A stretch of DNA of 64,000 nt from positions 62,001 to 126,000 of the forward strand of contig NZ_BNBZ01000018.1 in the NCBI RefSeq assembly GCF_014656215.1, written 5' to 3'. A program made the position numbers and the translations under genes. The DNA comes from Streptomyces zaomyceticus (GTDB lineage Bacteria; Actinomycetota; Actinomycetes; Streptomycetales; Streptomycetaceae). Numbering within the stretch: the first letter of the stretch is position 1; each line of letters begins with the position of its first letter. Below the pieces are notes generated by a model. It was given only the letters and a program-made list of their open reading frames with translations, was not told where the DNA came from and searched no databases. Below are positions 7,283-15,912 of the stretch, one piece after another.

Positions 7283-8982
7283 TCCCACACCACCGTCGTA
7301 CCCCCGCCGTCCTCCCCGAGGCCCGGCCCGCACCAGCTCGCGCCGCCCAGCGACTCGGCCCGCCGCGCCAGGTTGCGCAGGCCGCTGCGACGCCCGCCCG
7401 CCGGGATGCCGATGCCGTCGTCCGCGACCTCCAGCCGTACTCCCGCGGAGCCGTCGGGGAGGGTGACGCCGGCGTCGACGACCACCTCGATCCGGGTCGC
7501 CTCCGCGTGCCGGAAGGCATTGGACAGCGCCTCGCGCAGGGCCGCGATGAGGTTCTTGCCGGTGAGGTCGCCGACCGTCGCGTCGATCGCGCCGAGGAAG
7601 CGGTGCGCGGGCTTGAAGCCGAGCGGCACGGCCGCCATGTTGATCTCCCGCAGAACGCGGGTCCGCAGCCCCGACGGAGCCTCCGCGGGCCCCTGCTGGA
7701 GCGCGAAGATCGCCGTACGGATCTCCTGGATGGTGACGTCCAGCTCGTCCACGGCCTTGCCGACGCCCTCGCGTACGGCCGGAACGATCGACCTGCGCTG
7801 GGCGCTCTCCAGCATCATGCCGGTGGCGAAGAGGCGTTGGATGACGAGATCGTGCAGGTCACGGGCGATCCGGTCACGGTCCTCGTAGACGGCGAGGCGC
7901 TCCCGGTCGCGCTGGGCGTCGGCCATCATCAGGGCGAGGGCCGCCTGGGAGGCGAACTGGGTGGCGAGCGTCCGCTCCATCTCGGTGAACTGGCGGGCGC
8001 CCCGCACCCGGGGAGTGGCGAGCGCGCCGAGCACCCGCCCGCCGCTCTGCAGCGGCAGCATCATGCTCGGCCCGTACGGGGAGGTCAGCCGGCTGATCAT
8101 GCGCGGGTCCGTCGAGGCGTCCGCCACGAAGACCGCCTCGCCGTCGAGAAGCCGCTCCACCACGGCGCTCTCGGGCGGGATCACCACACCCAGCGACTTG
8201 GTGGGCCGGGGCGAGGAGACGGCGACGATCTCCAGACCGCCCTCCTCGGCGGGCAGCAGCACGATCCCCGCGTCCGCGTCGGCGAGGCGTCTGGCCTGCT
8301 CGGCGACGACCGTGAGTGCGTCGTCCGCGTCGCCGCCGGAGAGCAGGGCGGTGGTGACGGCGACGGAGCCGTCGATCCACCGTTCCCGCTGGCGGGCCGC
8401 CTCGTACAGGCGGGCGTTGCCGATGGCGATGCCTGCCTCGGTGGCGAGCACCCGGACCATGTGCACGTCGTAGTCGTTGAACTCGCCCCCGCCGTGCTTC
8501 TCCGCGAGGTACAGATTTCCGAAGATCTCGCCCTGGACCCGGATGGGGACGCCGAGGAAGGTCCGCATCGGCGGATGCCCCGGCGGGAAGCCCGCCGCGC
8601 GCGGATCGGTGGAGAGGTCGGCGAGGCGGATCGTCTGGGGGTCCTGGATGAGCGCGCCGAGCAGCCCCGCGTGGCCGTCGGGGCGACGGCCGATCCGGGC
8701 GGCCGTCTCGTCGTCGACGCCGAAGGTGACGAAGTCGGACAGGCCCTTGCCCTCGTCGTCGACGACACCGATCGCGGCATAGCGGGCGTCGGCGAGTTCG
8801 GCGGCGGTCTCGCAGATGCGGTCGAGGGTGGAGTGGAGTTCGAGCCCGGTGCCGACCGAGCGCATGGCTTCCAGGAGCTGCGGCACGCGGGCGGTGAGCT
8901 CCGTGGACAGCCCCTGGAGGCTGCGGGTGGCCTGGGTGGCGGCTTCCAGGGGGTCCGGGACGTCGGACTCTGCGGCGGTCAT
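7270..8982 (-). CDS. Two-GAF sensor histidine kinase (DevS/DosT type)
   Basis: 570 aa, cytosolic. Two GAF domains (about 55-200 and 225-360) are followed by a HisKA_3 dimerisation segment with the phosphoacceptor His near 376 (RDLHDLVIQRLF) and an HATPase domain (N-box around LREALSNAFRHAEA, G-box ADDGIGIP). This order is that of the mycobacterial DevS/DosT oxygen and redox sensors. The gene begins 20 nt after cydDC on the same strand, so it probably ends the cyd operon, which supports an oxygen- or redox-sensing role. No response regulator gene lies next to it, so the partner must be elsewhere. Start is ATG 8982 with a weak ribosome site. Confidence 0.92.
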   Translation of the reverse strand: MTAAESDVPDPLEAATQATRSLQGLSTELTARVPQLLEAMRSVGTGLELHSTLDRICETAAELADARYAAIGVVDDEGKGLSDFVTFGVDDETAARIGRRPDGHAGLLGALIQDPQTIRLADLSTDPRAAGFPPGHPPMRTFLGVPIRVQGEIFGNLYLAEKHGGGEFNDYDVHMVRVLATEAGIAIGNARLYEAARQRERWIDGSVAVTTALLSGGDADDALTVVAEQARRLADADAGIVLLPAEEGGLEIVAVSSPRPTKSLGVVIPPESAVVERLLDGEAVFVADASTDPRMISRLTSPYGPSMMLPLQSGGRVLGALATPRVRGARQFTEMERTLATQFASQAALALMMADAQRDRERLAVYEDRDRIARDLHDLVIQRLFATGMMLESAQRRSIVPAVREGVGKAVDELDVTIQEIRTAIFALQQGPAEAPSGLRTRVLREINMAAVPLGFKPAHRFLGAIDATVGDLTGKNLIAALREALSNAFRHAEATRIEVVVDAGVTLPDGSAGVRLEVADDGIGIPAGGRRSGLRNLARRAESLGGASWCGPGLGEDGGGTTVVWEAPL

Positions 8983-9002
8983 GAGCTTGAGACTAGTAAG
9001 TC

Positions 9003-12000
9003 CTATTTGGCGAGAAAAGTCGGCTGCTCTCCGGTGTGCGGGGCCGCGGTGGTTCCGGTCGTCGCCCCCGTGCCCGATCCCGCGCCCGTACCCTCTCCCG
9101 CGCTGGTGGCCGCTCCCGCGCCGACGACGAGCAGATCGGTCTCCCGCTCCTGCTCCAGCATCCGGCGCAGAGGCCCGTCGGCCTCGGCCAGCTCGGCGTA
9201 CGGGCCGCGCTGCACGGTGCGGCCCTCGTCCAGGACCAGGACCTCGTCGACCGCGTCGAGTCCGTGCAGCCGGTGGGTGATGAGGACGGTCGTACGGCCT
9301 TCGGTGGCCCGGAGCAGATCGTCGGTGAGCGCGTCGGCGGTGGCCAGGTCCAGGTGTTCGGCCGGCTCGTCGAGGACGAGTACGGGGAAGTCGGCGAGCA
9401 GGGCGCGGGCGAGGGCCAAGCGCTGCCGCTGACCTCCGGAGAGCCGGGACCCGTGCTCGCCCACGAGCGTGTCGAGCCCTTCCGGGAGTCCGTCGACCCA
9501 GTCGAGCAGCCGGGCCCTGCGCAGCGCCTCGCGGAGCTCCTCGTCGCCGGCGCCGGTGCGCGCGAGCCGCAGGTTCTCCCGGACGGAACTGTCGAACAGG
9601 TGCGCGTCCTGGGCGCACAGGCCGACGAACCGCCGGACGGCGTCTCCGTCGAGCTCCCATGCGGGCACCCCGCCGAGCCGGTACATGCCGTGCTCGACGT
9701 CCAGGAACCGCAGCATCACCTGGGCGAGCGTGGTCTTGCCCGAACCGGAGGCGCCGACGACGGCGACCCGGCGTCCGGCCTCCAGAGTGAGCCGGAAGTC
9801 GGCGAGCGCGTCCCGGTCCTGCCCGGCGTGCCGGGCGGAGAGCCCGGACAGCTCCAGCGGGAACGGGCTCGCCGGGGGAGTCTCGGCCCGGTCCGGCTCG
9901 TGTACGGGCACGGGGGCGTCGAGCACCTCGAAGACCCGCTCGGCGCTGTGCTTGACGCGCTGCCGGTACTGGACGGCGAGGGGGAGTCCGGTGACGGCCT
10001 CGAAGGCGGCGAGCGGCGTGAGGACGACCACGGCGAGGGCCACTCCTTCGAGCCGCCCGTCCCGGACGGCCTGGACGCCGACGACCGCGGCGGCGACGAC
10101 CGTCAGGCCGCAGACCAGGGCGGAGAGGCCGGCACCGAGCGCGGCGGCCGCGGCCTGCCGGGAGGCGATACCGGTGAGCGCCCGGTCGGCGTCCCTGGTC
10201 CGCTCGATCCGGCCCCGCAGCGCACCGGCCACCGTCAGTTCGGCGCAGCCGCGCAGCAGGTCGGCCACGGCGGTGGCCAGGGCGCCGCGCGCGGGGGCGA
10301 GCCGCCGTTCGGCCCGGCGGGCGAGCGCACCGGAGACGGCCGGTACGGCCACACCCGCGACGAGCAGGCCCACGGCGAGGACGGCACCGGCCTCGGGCAG
10401 CAGCCAGGCGGTGAATCCGGCGGAGGCGACGCCCACGACGAGCGCGGCGCTCGCGGGGAGCAGCCAGCGCAGCCAGTAGTCCTGGAGCGCGTCGACGTCC
10501 TGGACGAGCCGGGCGAGCAGGTCTCCCCGGCGGGTGCGGCGCAGCCCGGCCGGGGCGATCCTCTCCAGCCGCCGGTAGACGGAGACCCGGAGCTCGGCGA
10601 GCATCCGGAGCACGGCGTCGTGGGAGACGAGGCGCTCGGCGTAGCGGAAGACGGCCCGCCCGATGCCGAAGGCGCGCGTGGCGGTGACGGCCACCATCAG
10701 GTAGAGCACGGGCGGCTGTTCGGAGGCGCGGGAGATGAGCCAGCCGGAGACGGCCATGAGCCCGACGGCGGAGCCGAGCGCGAGGCTGCCGAGCAGCAGC
10801 GCGAGCGCCATTCGCCCCTTCAGTACTCCGGCCATCTCCCGGACCCGCGTCAGCAGCGGCCCGCCGGGCGCGGGCGTCCGCTCCGCGCCGGAGTCTCCGG
10901 GTTCCGTTGTCGGCACGCGCTCCGCGCCGCCCTCCGCCGGGCCGGTAGGGGGCTCCTGTTCCGCCCGGGGCGGAACCGTGGGGCGCACTCCGGCTCCCGG
11001 ACCGGTGACCTCGGCCTCGGCCCCGATCCGCACCACCCGGTCCGCCACCGCCAACAGAGCCGGCCGATGCGCCACCAGAAGCACCGTCCGTCCGACCGCG
11101 AGCCGGCGAACCGCGTCGACCACACCCGCCTCGGTCTCACCGTCGAGCGCCGCCGTCGGCTCGTCGAGCAGCAGCAGCGGCCGGTCCGCGAGGAACCCCC
11201 GGGCGAGCGCGAGCCGCTGCCGCTGTCCTGCCGAGAGGCCGGCACCGTCCTCGCCGAGCGGGGTGTTCAGCCCCTGGGGCAGCCCCGCGACGAATCCGTC
11301 CGCCCCCGCGTCCCGCAGTGCCGCACGTACCGCCTCGTCGGAGGCGTCCGGGCGGGCGAGGCGGACGTTCTCGGCGATCGTCCCCGCGAAGAGGTACGGC
11401 CGCTGCGGCACCCAGGCGATCCGTGAGCGCCACGCCTCCAGGTCGAGCGAGGAGAGTTCCTCGCCGCCGACGCGGACGGAACCGCCCTCCTCCGGCACCG
11501 CGAAACCGAGGACGACATCGAGCAGCGTCGACTTCCCGGCCCCGCTCGGCCCGACCAGGGCCACCGTCTCGCCCGGTTCGACCGTCAGCGTCGTCGCGTC
11601 GAGCGAGGGCTCCGCCCGCCCCGCGTGCCGCACCGTCACCCCTTCGAGCTCCAGGCGTACGGAGTCCGGGGCCGCGCCCGTTCCCCCGTCCCGTACCGGC
11701 TCCTCCAGGACGTCGAAGATCTCCTCCGCCGCCGCGAGCCCCTCGGCCGCCGCGTGGAACTGGGCGCCCACCTGCCGCAGCGGGAGATACGCCTCGGGCG
11801 CCAGGATCAGGATGACGAGTCCGGTGTACAGATCGAGTTCGCCGTGGACGAGCCGCATGCCGATCGTCACGGCGACCAGCGCCACCGACAGCGTCGCGAG
11901 GAGTTCCAGGGCGAAGGAGGAGAGGAAGGCGATCCGCAGCGTGCGCATCGTCGCCTGTCGGTACTCCGAGGTGATCGCTCGGATCGACTCGGCCTGGGCC

Positions 12001-12659
12001 TTCGCCCGACCGAAGATCTTGAGGGTGGGCAGTCCGGCCACGACGTCCAGGAAGTGACCGGAGAGCCGGGAGAGCAGTTTCCACTGCCGGTCCATACGGG
12101 CCTGGGTGTACCAGCCGATGAGGATCATGAAGACCGGGATGAGCGGCAGGGTGACGACGATGATCGCCGCCGAGACCCAGTCCTCGGTGACGATCCGCGC
12201 CAGAACGGCCACCGGCACGACCACCGCGAGACCGAGTTGGGGCAGATAGCGGGCGAAGTAGTCGTCGAGGGCGTCCACGCCTCGCGTGGCGAGGGCGATC
12301 AGCGAGCCGGCCTTCTGGCCGCTCAGCCAGCCCGGCCCGAGCGCGGCCGCCCGCAGGAGAAGACGGCCGCGGAGTTCGGACTTGACCGCCGCGCTCGCCC
12401 GGTGGGCGGCGAGCTCGGTCAGCCAGGAGACCAGCGCCCGCGCCGCCGCGACTCCCACGAGCAGCAGCAGGGCGGTGGTCAGGTCGGAAACCGACTGGCC
12501 CTTCTGGAAGGACCCCACCACGATCTCGGCGATGAGCATCGCCTGGGCGATGACCAGCGCCGCCCCGACGAGGCCGAGTACGACCACCGCGATCAGGAAG
12601 ACACGGGTGGCCCGGGCGTACCGGAGCAGGCGCGGATCGATCGGTTTCACGTGAAACAT
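9003..12659 (-). CDS. cydDC: Fused CydD-CydC thiol reductant ABC exporter
   Basis: 1218 aa, joining two ABC half-transporters that are separate (CydD and CydC) in E. coli. The complex exports cysteine/glutathione-type thiols and is needed for cytochrome bd assembly. First half: membrane domain about 15-310, Walker A GPSGAGKS near 372, signature LSAGQ near 473. A charged Pro/Glu-rich linker (about 555-600) leads to the second half with Walker A GASGSGKT near 970 and signature LSGGQ near 1070. The ATG is the first codon after a parS site that itself encodes FHVK, so the protein starts MFHVKP. It lies 19 nt after cydB in the same operon. Confidence 0.95.
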   Translation of the reverse strand: MFHVKPIDPRLLRYARATRVFLIAVVVLGLVGAALVIAQAMLIAEIVVGSFQKGQSVSDLTTALLLLVGVAAARALVSWLTELAAHRASAAVKSELRGRLLLRAAALGPGWLSGQKAGSLIALATRGVDALDDYFARYLPQLGLAVVVPVAVLARIVTEDWVSAAIIVVTLPLIPVFMILIGWYTQARMDRQWKLLSRLSGHFLDVVAGLPTLKIFGRAKAQAESIRAITSEYRQATMRTLRIAFLSSFALELLATLSVALVAVTIGMRLVHGELDLYTGLVILILAPEAYLPLRQVGAQFHAAAEGLAAAEEIFDVLEEPVRDGGTGAAPDSVRLELEGVTVRHAGRAEPSLDATTLTVEPGETVALVGPSGAGKSTLLDVVLGFAVPEEGGSVRVGGEELSSLDLEAWRSRIAWVPQRPYLFAGTIAENVRLARPDASDEAVRAALRDAGADGFVAGLPQGLNTPLGEDGAGLSAGQRQRLALARGFLADRPLLLLDEPTAALDGETEAGVVDAVRRLAVGRTVLLVAHRPALLAVADRVVRIGAEAEVTGPGAGVRPTVPPRAEQEPPTGPAEGGAERVPTTEPGDSGAERTPAPGGPLLTRVREMAGVLKGRMALALLLGSLALGSAVGLMAVSGWLISRASEQPPVLYLMVAVTATRAFGIGRAVFRYAERLVSHDAVLRMLAELRVSVYRRLERIAPAGLRRTRRGDLLARLVQDVDALQDYWLRWLLPASAALVVGVASAGFTAWLLPEAGAVLAVGLLVAGVAVPAVSGALARRAERRLAPARGALATAVADLLRGCAELTVAGALRGRIERTRDADRALTGIASRQAAAAALGAGLSALVCGLTVVAAAVVGVQAVRDGRLEGVALAVVVLTPLAAFEAVTGLPLAVQYRQRVKHSAERVFEVLDAPVPVHEPDRAETPPASPFPLELSGLSARHAGQDRDALADFRLTLEAGRRVAVVGASGSGKTTLAQVMLRFLDVEHGMYRLGGVPAWELDGDAVRRFVGLCAQDAHLFDSSVRENLRLARTGAGDEELREALRRARLLDWVDGLPEGLDTLVGEHGSRLSGGQRQRLALARALLADFPVLVLDEPAEHLDLATADALTDDLLRATEGRTTVLITHRLHGLDAVDEVLVLDEGRTVQRGPYAELAEADGPLRRMLEQERETDLLVVGAGAATSAGEGTGAGSGTGATTGTTAAPHTGEQPTFLAK
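12644..12657. other. parS site (ParB-binding) at the cydDC start
   Basis: A perfect GTTTCACGTGAAAC palindrome, the Streptomyces parS consensus bound by ParB for chromosome segregation. It covers codons 1-6 of cydDC: the last C pairs with the G of the start codon, so the site and the gene's N-terminus constrain each other. Confidence 0.93.
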
Positions 12660-12678
12660 GCTCCCTGGGAAGGGCCGG

Positions 12679-13680
12679 CTAGTGAGCGTCGGCGATGTGC
12701 TGCGTACCGATTCGCTTACGGAAGACCCAGTAGGTCCAGCTCTGGTAGAGCAGCACCAGCGGGGTCGCGATCGCCGCGCACCAGGTCATGATCTTGAGCG
12801 TGTAGGGGCTCGACGACGCGTTCGTCACGGTAAGGCTCCACTCCGGGTCGAGCGAAGACGGCATGACGTCCGGGAAGAGCGCGAGGAAGAGCATCGCCAC
12901 GGCTGCGGTGATGGTGACGCCCGAGAGCGCGAACGACCAGCCCTCGCGTCCTGCCTTGATCGCGCCGATCGCGCCGACCAGGGACACCACGGCAATCAGC
13001 ATCGCCGCGAGGCTCCAGCTGTCCCCGGTGTCGATCTGGGTCCAGATCAGGAAGCCGAGCGCGAGCACCGCCGTGACCAGGCCGAGCTTGAACGCCAGGG
13101 ACCGCGCCCGTCCCCGGATGTCACCGACCGTCTTGAGCGAGGCGAAGACCGCCCCGTGGAAGGTGAAGAGGGTGAGCGTGACCAGGCCGCCGAGGAGCGC
13201 GTACGGGTTGAGCAGTTCCCAGAAGGTGCCGACGAACTCCATGTCCGCGTCGATCTTCACGCCCCGGACGATGTTGCCGAAGGCCACGCCCCAGAGGAAC
13301 GCGGGGATGAGCGAGGTCCAGAAGATGGCCTGCTCCCAGTTGCGCTGCCAGTTCTCCTCCGGCCGCTTCGCCCGGTACTCGAAGGCGACACCCCGGACGA
13401 TCAGGCAGACCAGGATGATCAGCAGCGGCAGGTAGAAGCCGGAGAAGAGCGTCGCGTACCACTCGGGGAACGCGGCGAAGGTCGCGCCGCCGGCGGTGAG
13501 CAGCCACACCTCGTTGCCGTCCCAGACGGGTCCGATGGTGTTGATGAGGACCCGCTTCTCGACCCGGTCGCGGGCGAGCAGCTTGGTCAGGATGCCGACC
13601 CCGAAGTCGAAGCCTTCGAGGAAGAAGTAGCCGATCCAGAGGACGGCGATGAGTACGAACCAGACGTCGTGGAGTTCCAT
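12679..13680 (-). CDS. cydB: Cytochrome bd ubiquinol oxidase subunit II
   Basis: 333 aa with about eight or nine membrane helices. The start MELHDVWFVLIAVLWIGYFFLEGFDFGVG is typical of CydB, as is the WDGNEVWLLTAGG block near residues 53-65, a conserved loop of the family. CydB is the structural partner of CydA in the high-affinity terminal oxidase used under low oxygen. It starts 18 nt after the cydA stop, so the two are one transcript. CydB has no haem ligands of its own. The length is slightly below that of E. coli CydB, as usual in actinobacteria. Confidence 0.97.
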   Translation of the reverse strand: MELHDVWFVLIAVLWIGYFFLEGFDFGVGILTKLLARDRVEKRVLINTIGPVWDGNEVWLLTAGGATFAAFPEWYATLFSGFYLPLLIILVCLIVRGVAFEYRAKRPEENWQRNWEQAIFWTSLIPAFLWGVAFGNIVRGVKIDADMEFVGTFWELLNPYALLGGLVTLTLFTFHGAVFASLKTVGDIRGRARSLAFKLGLVTAVLALGFLIWTQIDTGDSWSLAAMLIAVVSLVGAIGAIKAGREGWSFALSGVTITAAVAMLFLALFPDVMPSSLDPEWSLTVTNASSSPYTLKIMTWCAAIATPLVLLYQSWTYWVFRKRIGTQHIADAH

Positions 13681-13698
13681 GCCTCGATCTCCTGAGCC

Positions 13699-15207
13699 TC
13701 AGTACGAGAAGGCCATGGGGCGGTCGGGGTCACGAGAGTCCCCGCCGATCTTGGTGGGCGGGTTGAGATCGTTCTCGGTGAGCTCCGGCGGTCCCGCCTT
13801 GATGTACTTCACGAGGAGCTTGACCTCGATCACGGCGAGCACGGCGTAGAGCGCGGTGAAGACGATCATCGAGGTGAGCACTTCGCCCGTCGTGGTGCCG
13901 GGGGAGACGGCGTCCCGGGTGCGCAGCACGCCGTAGACGACCCAGGGCTGACGGCCCATCTCGGTGAAGATCCAGCCCCAGGAGTTGGCGATCAGCGGGA
14001 ACGCCATGGTCCAGAGGGCGACGATCCAGTACCACTTGCCCAGGCGGGGGCTGAGCGCCTTCCGCTTGAACAGGACCAGGTTCGGCACTTCGTCCTCACC
14101 GGTCCGCAGCCCCGGCGCCAGCATGAACTTCTTGCGGGTCAGCCAGAGGCCGAGCATGCCGATGGTCAGCGAGGCCATGCCGAAGCCGATCATCCAACGG
14201 AAGCCCCAGTACGCGACGGGGATGTTGGGCCGGTAGTCGCCGGGGCCGAACTTCTCCTGCTCGGCCTTGTTGATGTCGTTGATGCCCGGGACGTACGAGG
14301 TGAAGTCGTCGTTCGCCAGGAACGACAGCAGGCCCGGGATCTCTATGGCCACCTTGTTGTGGCCCTTGTCGACATCGCCGTAGGCGAAGATCGAGAACGG
14401 CGCGGGCGCCTCTCCGTCCCAGAGCGCCTCGGCGGCGGCCATCTTCATCGGCTGCTGCTTGAACATGACCTTGCCGAGCAGGTCGCCGCTGATGGCGGTG
14501 CCGAGGCCCGCGATGATCAGGGTGATCAGGCCGAGCCGCAGCGAGGTCCGCATCACCGGGATGTGCTTCTTGCGCGCCAGGTGGAAGGCGGAGATACCCA
14601 CCATGAACGCGCCGCCGACCAGGAAGGCCGCCGTCATCGTGTGGAAGAACTGGGTGAGGGCGGTGTTCTGGGTGAGCACCTGCCAGAAGTCGGTGAGCTC
14701 GGCCCGGCCCCGCTCCTCGTTGATGCGGTAACCCACCGGGTGCTGCATCCAGGAGTTGGCCGCGAGGATGAAGTACGCGGAGAGGATGGTGCCGATCGAC
14801 ACCATCCAGATGCAGGCGAGGTGGATCCGCTTGGGGAGCTTGTCCCAGCCGAAGATCCACAGACCGATGAAGGTCGACTCGAAGAAGAAGGCGATCAGCG
14901 CCTCGAAGGCGAGTGGCGCACCGAAGATGTCCCCGACGAACCGGGAGTAGTCGGACCAGTTCATACCGAACTGGAACTCCTGCACGATGCCGGTGACGAC
15001 ACCCATGGCGATGTTGATCAGGAAGAGCTTGCCCCAGAACTTCGTCGCCCTGAGGTACTTCTCGTTCTCCGTCCGGACCCAGGCGGTCTGGAGGCCCGCG
15101 GTGAGCGCGGCGAGGGAGATCGTCAGGGGGACGAAGAGGAAGTGGTAGACGGTGGTGATGCCGAACTGCCAGCGCGCCAGGGTCTCTGGCGCCAAAGCGA
15201 GGTCCAC
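13699..15207 (-). CDS. cydA: Cytochrome bd ubiquinol oxidase subunit I
   Basis: 502 aa. The haem-carrying subunit; expected axial ligands are His22 (TTVYHFLF), His189 (FFHTMTAAF) and the Met of the later MGRQPW motif, and Glu residues of FEALIAFFFEST (near 102-110) match the proton/oxygen channel acids. The complex oxidises menaquinol and reduces oxygen to water. The GTG start at 15207 has AAGGAG seven or so nt upstream. First gene of cydA-cydB-cydDC-kinase. A Rex-type operator lies about 85 bp upstream, so expression should respond to NADH/NAD ratio (known for S. coelicolor cydA; inferred here from the site). Confidence 0.97.
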   Translation of the reverse strand: MDLALAPETLARWQFGITTVYHFLFVPLTISLAALTAGLQTAWVRTENEKYLRATKFWGKLFLINIAMGVVTGIVQEFQFGMNWSDYSRFVGDIFGAPLAFEALIAFFFESTFIGLWIFGWDKLPKRIHLACIWMVSIGTILSAYFILAANSWMQHPVGYRINEERGRAELTDFWQVLTQNTALTQFFHTMTAAFLVGGAFMVGISAFHLARKKHIPVMRTSLRLGLITLIIAGLGTAISGDLLGKVMFKQQPMKMAAAEALWDGEAPAPFSIFAYGDVDKGHNKVAIEIPGLLSFLANDDFTSYVPGINDINKAEQEKFGPGDYRPNIPVAYWGFRWMIGFGMASLTIGMLGLWLTRKKFMLAPGLRTGEDEVPNLVLFKRKALSPRLGKWYWIVALWTMAFPLIANSWGWIFTEMGRQPWVVYGVLRTRDAVSPGTTTGEVLTSMIVFTALYAVLAVIEVKLLVKYIKAGPPELTENDLNPPTKIGGDSRDPDRPMAFSY

Positions 15208-15290
15208 GTCGTTTTCTCCTTACATCGCCGTGGTCACATCGGCAGTTTGCCCCGCTTGCCCCACCCATTCAGGGACTAACCGGGACACGC

Positions 15291-15314
15291 TTGTGAACGC
15301 GTTCACATTCACAA
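15291..15314. promoter_or_regulatory. Rex operator (ROP) upstream of cydA
   Basis: TGTGAACGCGTTCACA at 15292-15307 matches the Streptomyces Rex operator TGTGAACNNNTTCACA, and is flanked so that TTGTGAA (15291-15297) and a second TTCACAA (15308-15314) make an outer overlapping half-site arrangement. Rex represses respiratory genes and is released by high NADH. Confidence 0.9.
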
Positions 15315-15387
15315 GCATTATGGCTCATACGAAATCCGTACCTTCAGCCGGGGGTCCCCTTGTCGTGGGCCATCTCTTCCCAGGGCC

Positions 15388-15404
15388 TTCAACATATTGT
15401 TGAA
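15388..15404. promoter_or_regulatory. Perfect 7-3-7 palindrome over a probable -10 box
   Basis: TTCAACA-TAT-TGTTGAA ends eight nt before the ATG at 15413. The hexamer TTGAAT (15400-15405) inside its right arm could be the -10 of a leaderless promoter for the cyclophilin-like gene, so a regulator bound here would block transcription. The regulator is unknown. Confidence 0.5.
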
Positions 15405-15412
15405 TCCGGGGC

Positions 15413-15793
15413 ATGACCCTTCGGATACGCATCGTCTGGCCGGCCGGACACACCACGGCCACCCTTGAGGAAACCCCCACGAGCAAGGCGCTCGCGGGGG
15501 CTCTCCCGATCTCCTCCACCGCCCGGACCTGGGGCGAGGAGGTCTATTTCGACACTCCGGTCTCCGCCTCCGTGGAGGACGGCGCACGCCAGGTCGTCGA
15601 CCCGGGCACGGTGGCCTTCTGGACGGAGGGTGACGCGCTCGCCCTCCCCTACGGCCCCACCCCGATCTCACGGGGTGCCGAATGCCGGCTCGCGAGCCCC
15701 TGCAACCTGCTGGGCGCGCTCGACGGCGACCCCCGGATCCTGGCCACGGTCCGGGACGGCGACCCCATCCGCGTGGAACGCGTCGGCGGCTGA
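15413..15793 (+). CDS. Cyclophilin-like fold protein
   Basis: 126 aa, soluble. It resembles the small prokaryotic cyclophilin-like family (COG2164 type): IRIVWPAGHTTATLEETP at the N-terminus, WGEEVYFDTPV near 40-50, and the block GTVAFWTEGDALALPYGPTPIS near 65-87. These proteins share the cyclophilin barrel but lack the catalytic residues of true prolyl isomerases, and their role is unknown. It faces the aminotransferase gene and is divergent from cydA, with the Rex site and a palindrome in between. Confidence 0.8.
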   Translation: MTLRIRIVWPAGHTTATLEETPTSKALAGALPISSTARTWGEEVYFDTPVSASVEDGARQVVDPGTVAFWTEGDALALPYGPTPISRGAECRLASPCNLLGALDGDPRILATVRDGDPIRVERVGG

Positions 15794-15912
15794 CCGACCG
15801 GCGAACCGCACGGCACCCGGCAGCCGACCGGCGGCCGATCCGGCCACCGGTCCGCGGAGAGACCGCCGGCGACCGACCGCGCGCCGATCCGCGCGGAGTC
15901 GTCAGCGGTTGA

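Noticed and set aside
9036..11426. Plus-strand open frame opposite cydDC
   Set aside because: The minus strand encodes two complete ABC modules; this frame is a codon-bias artefact.
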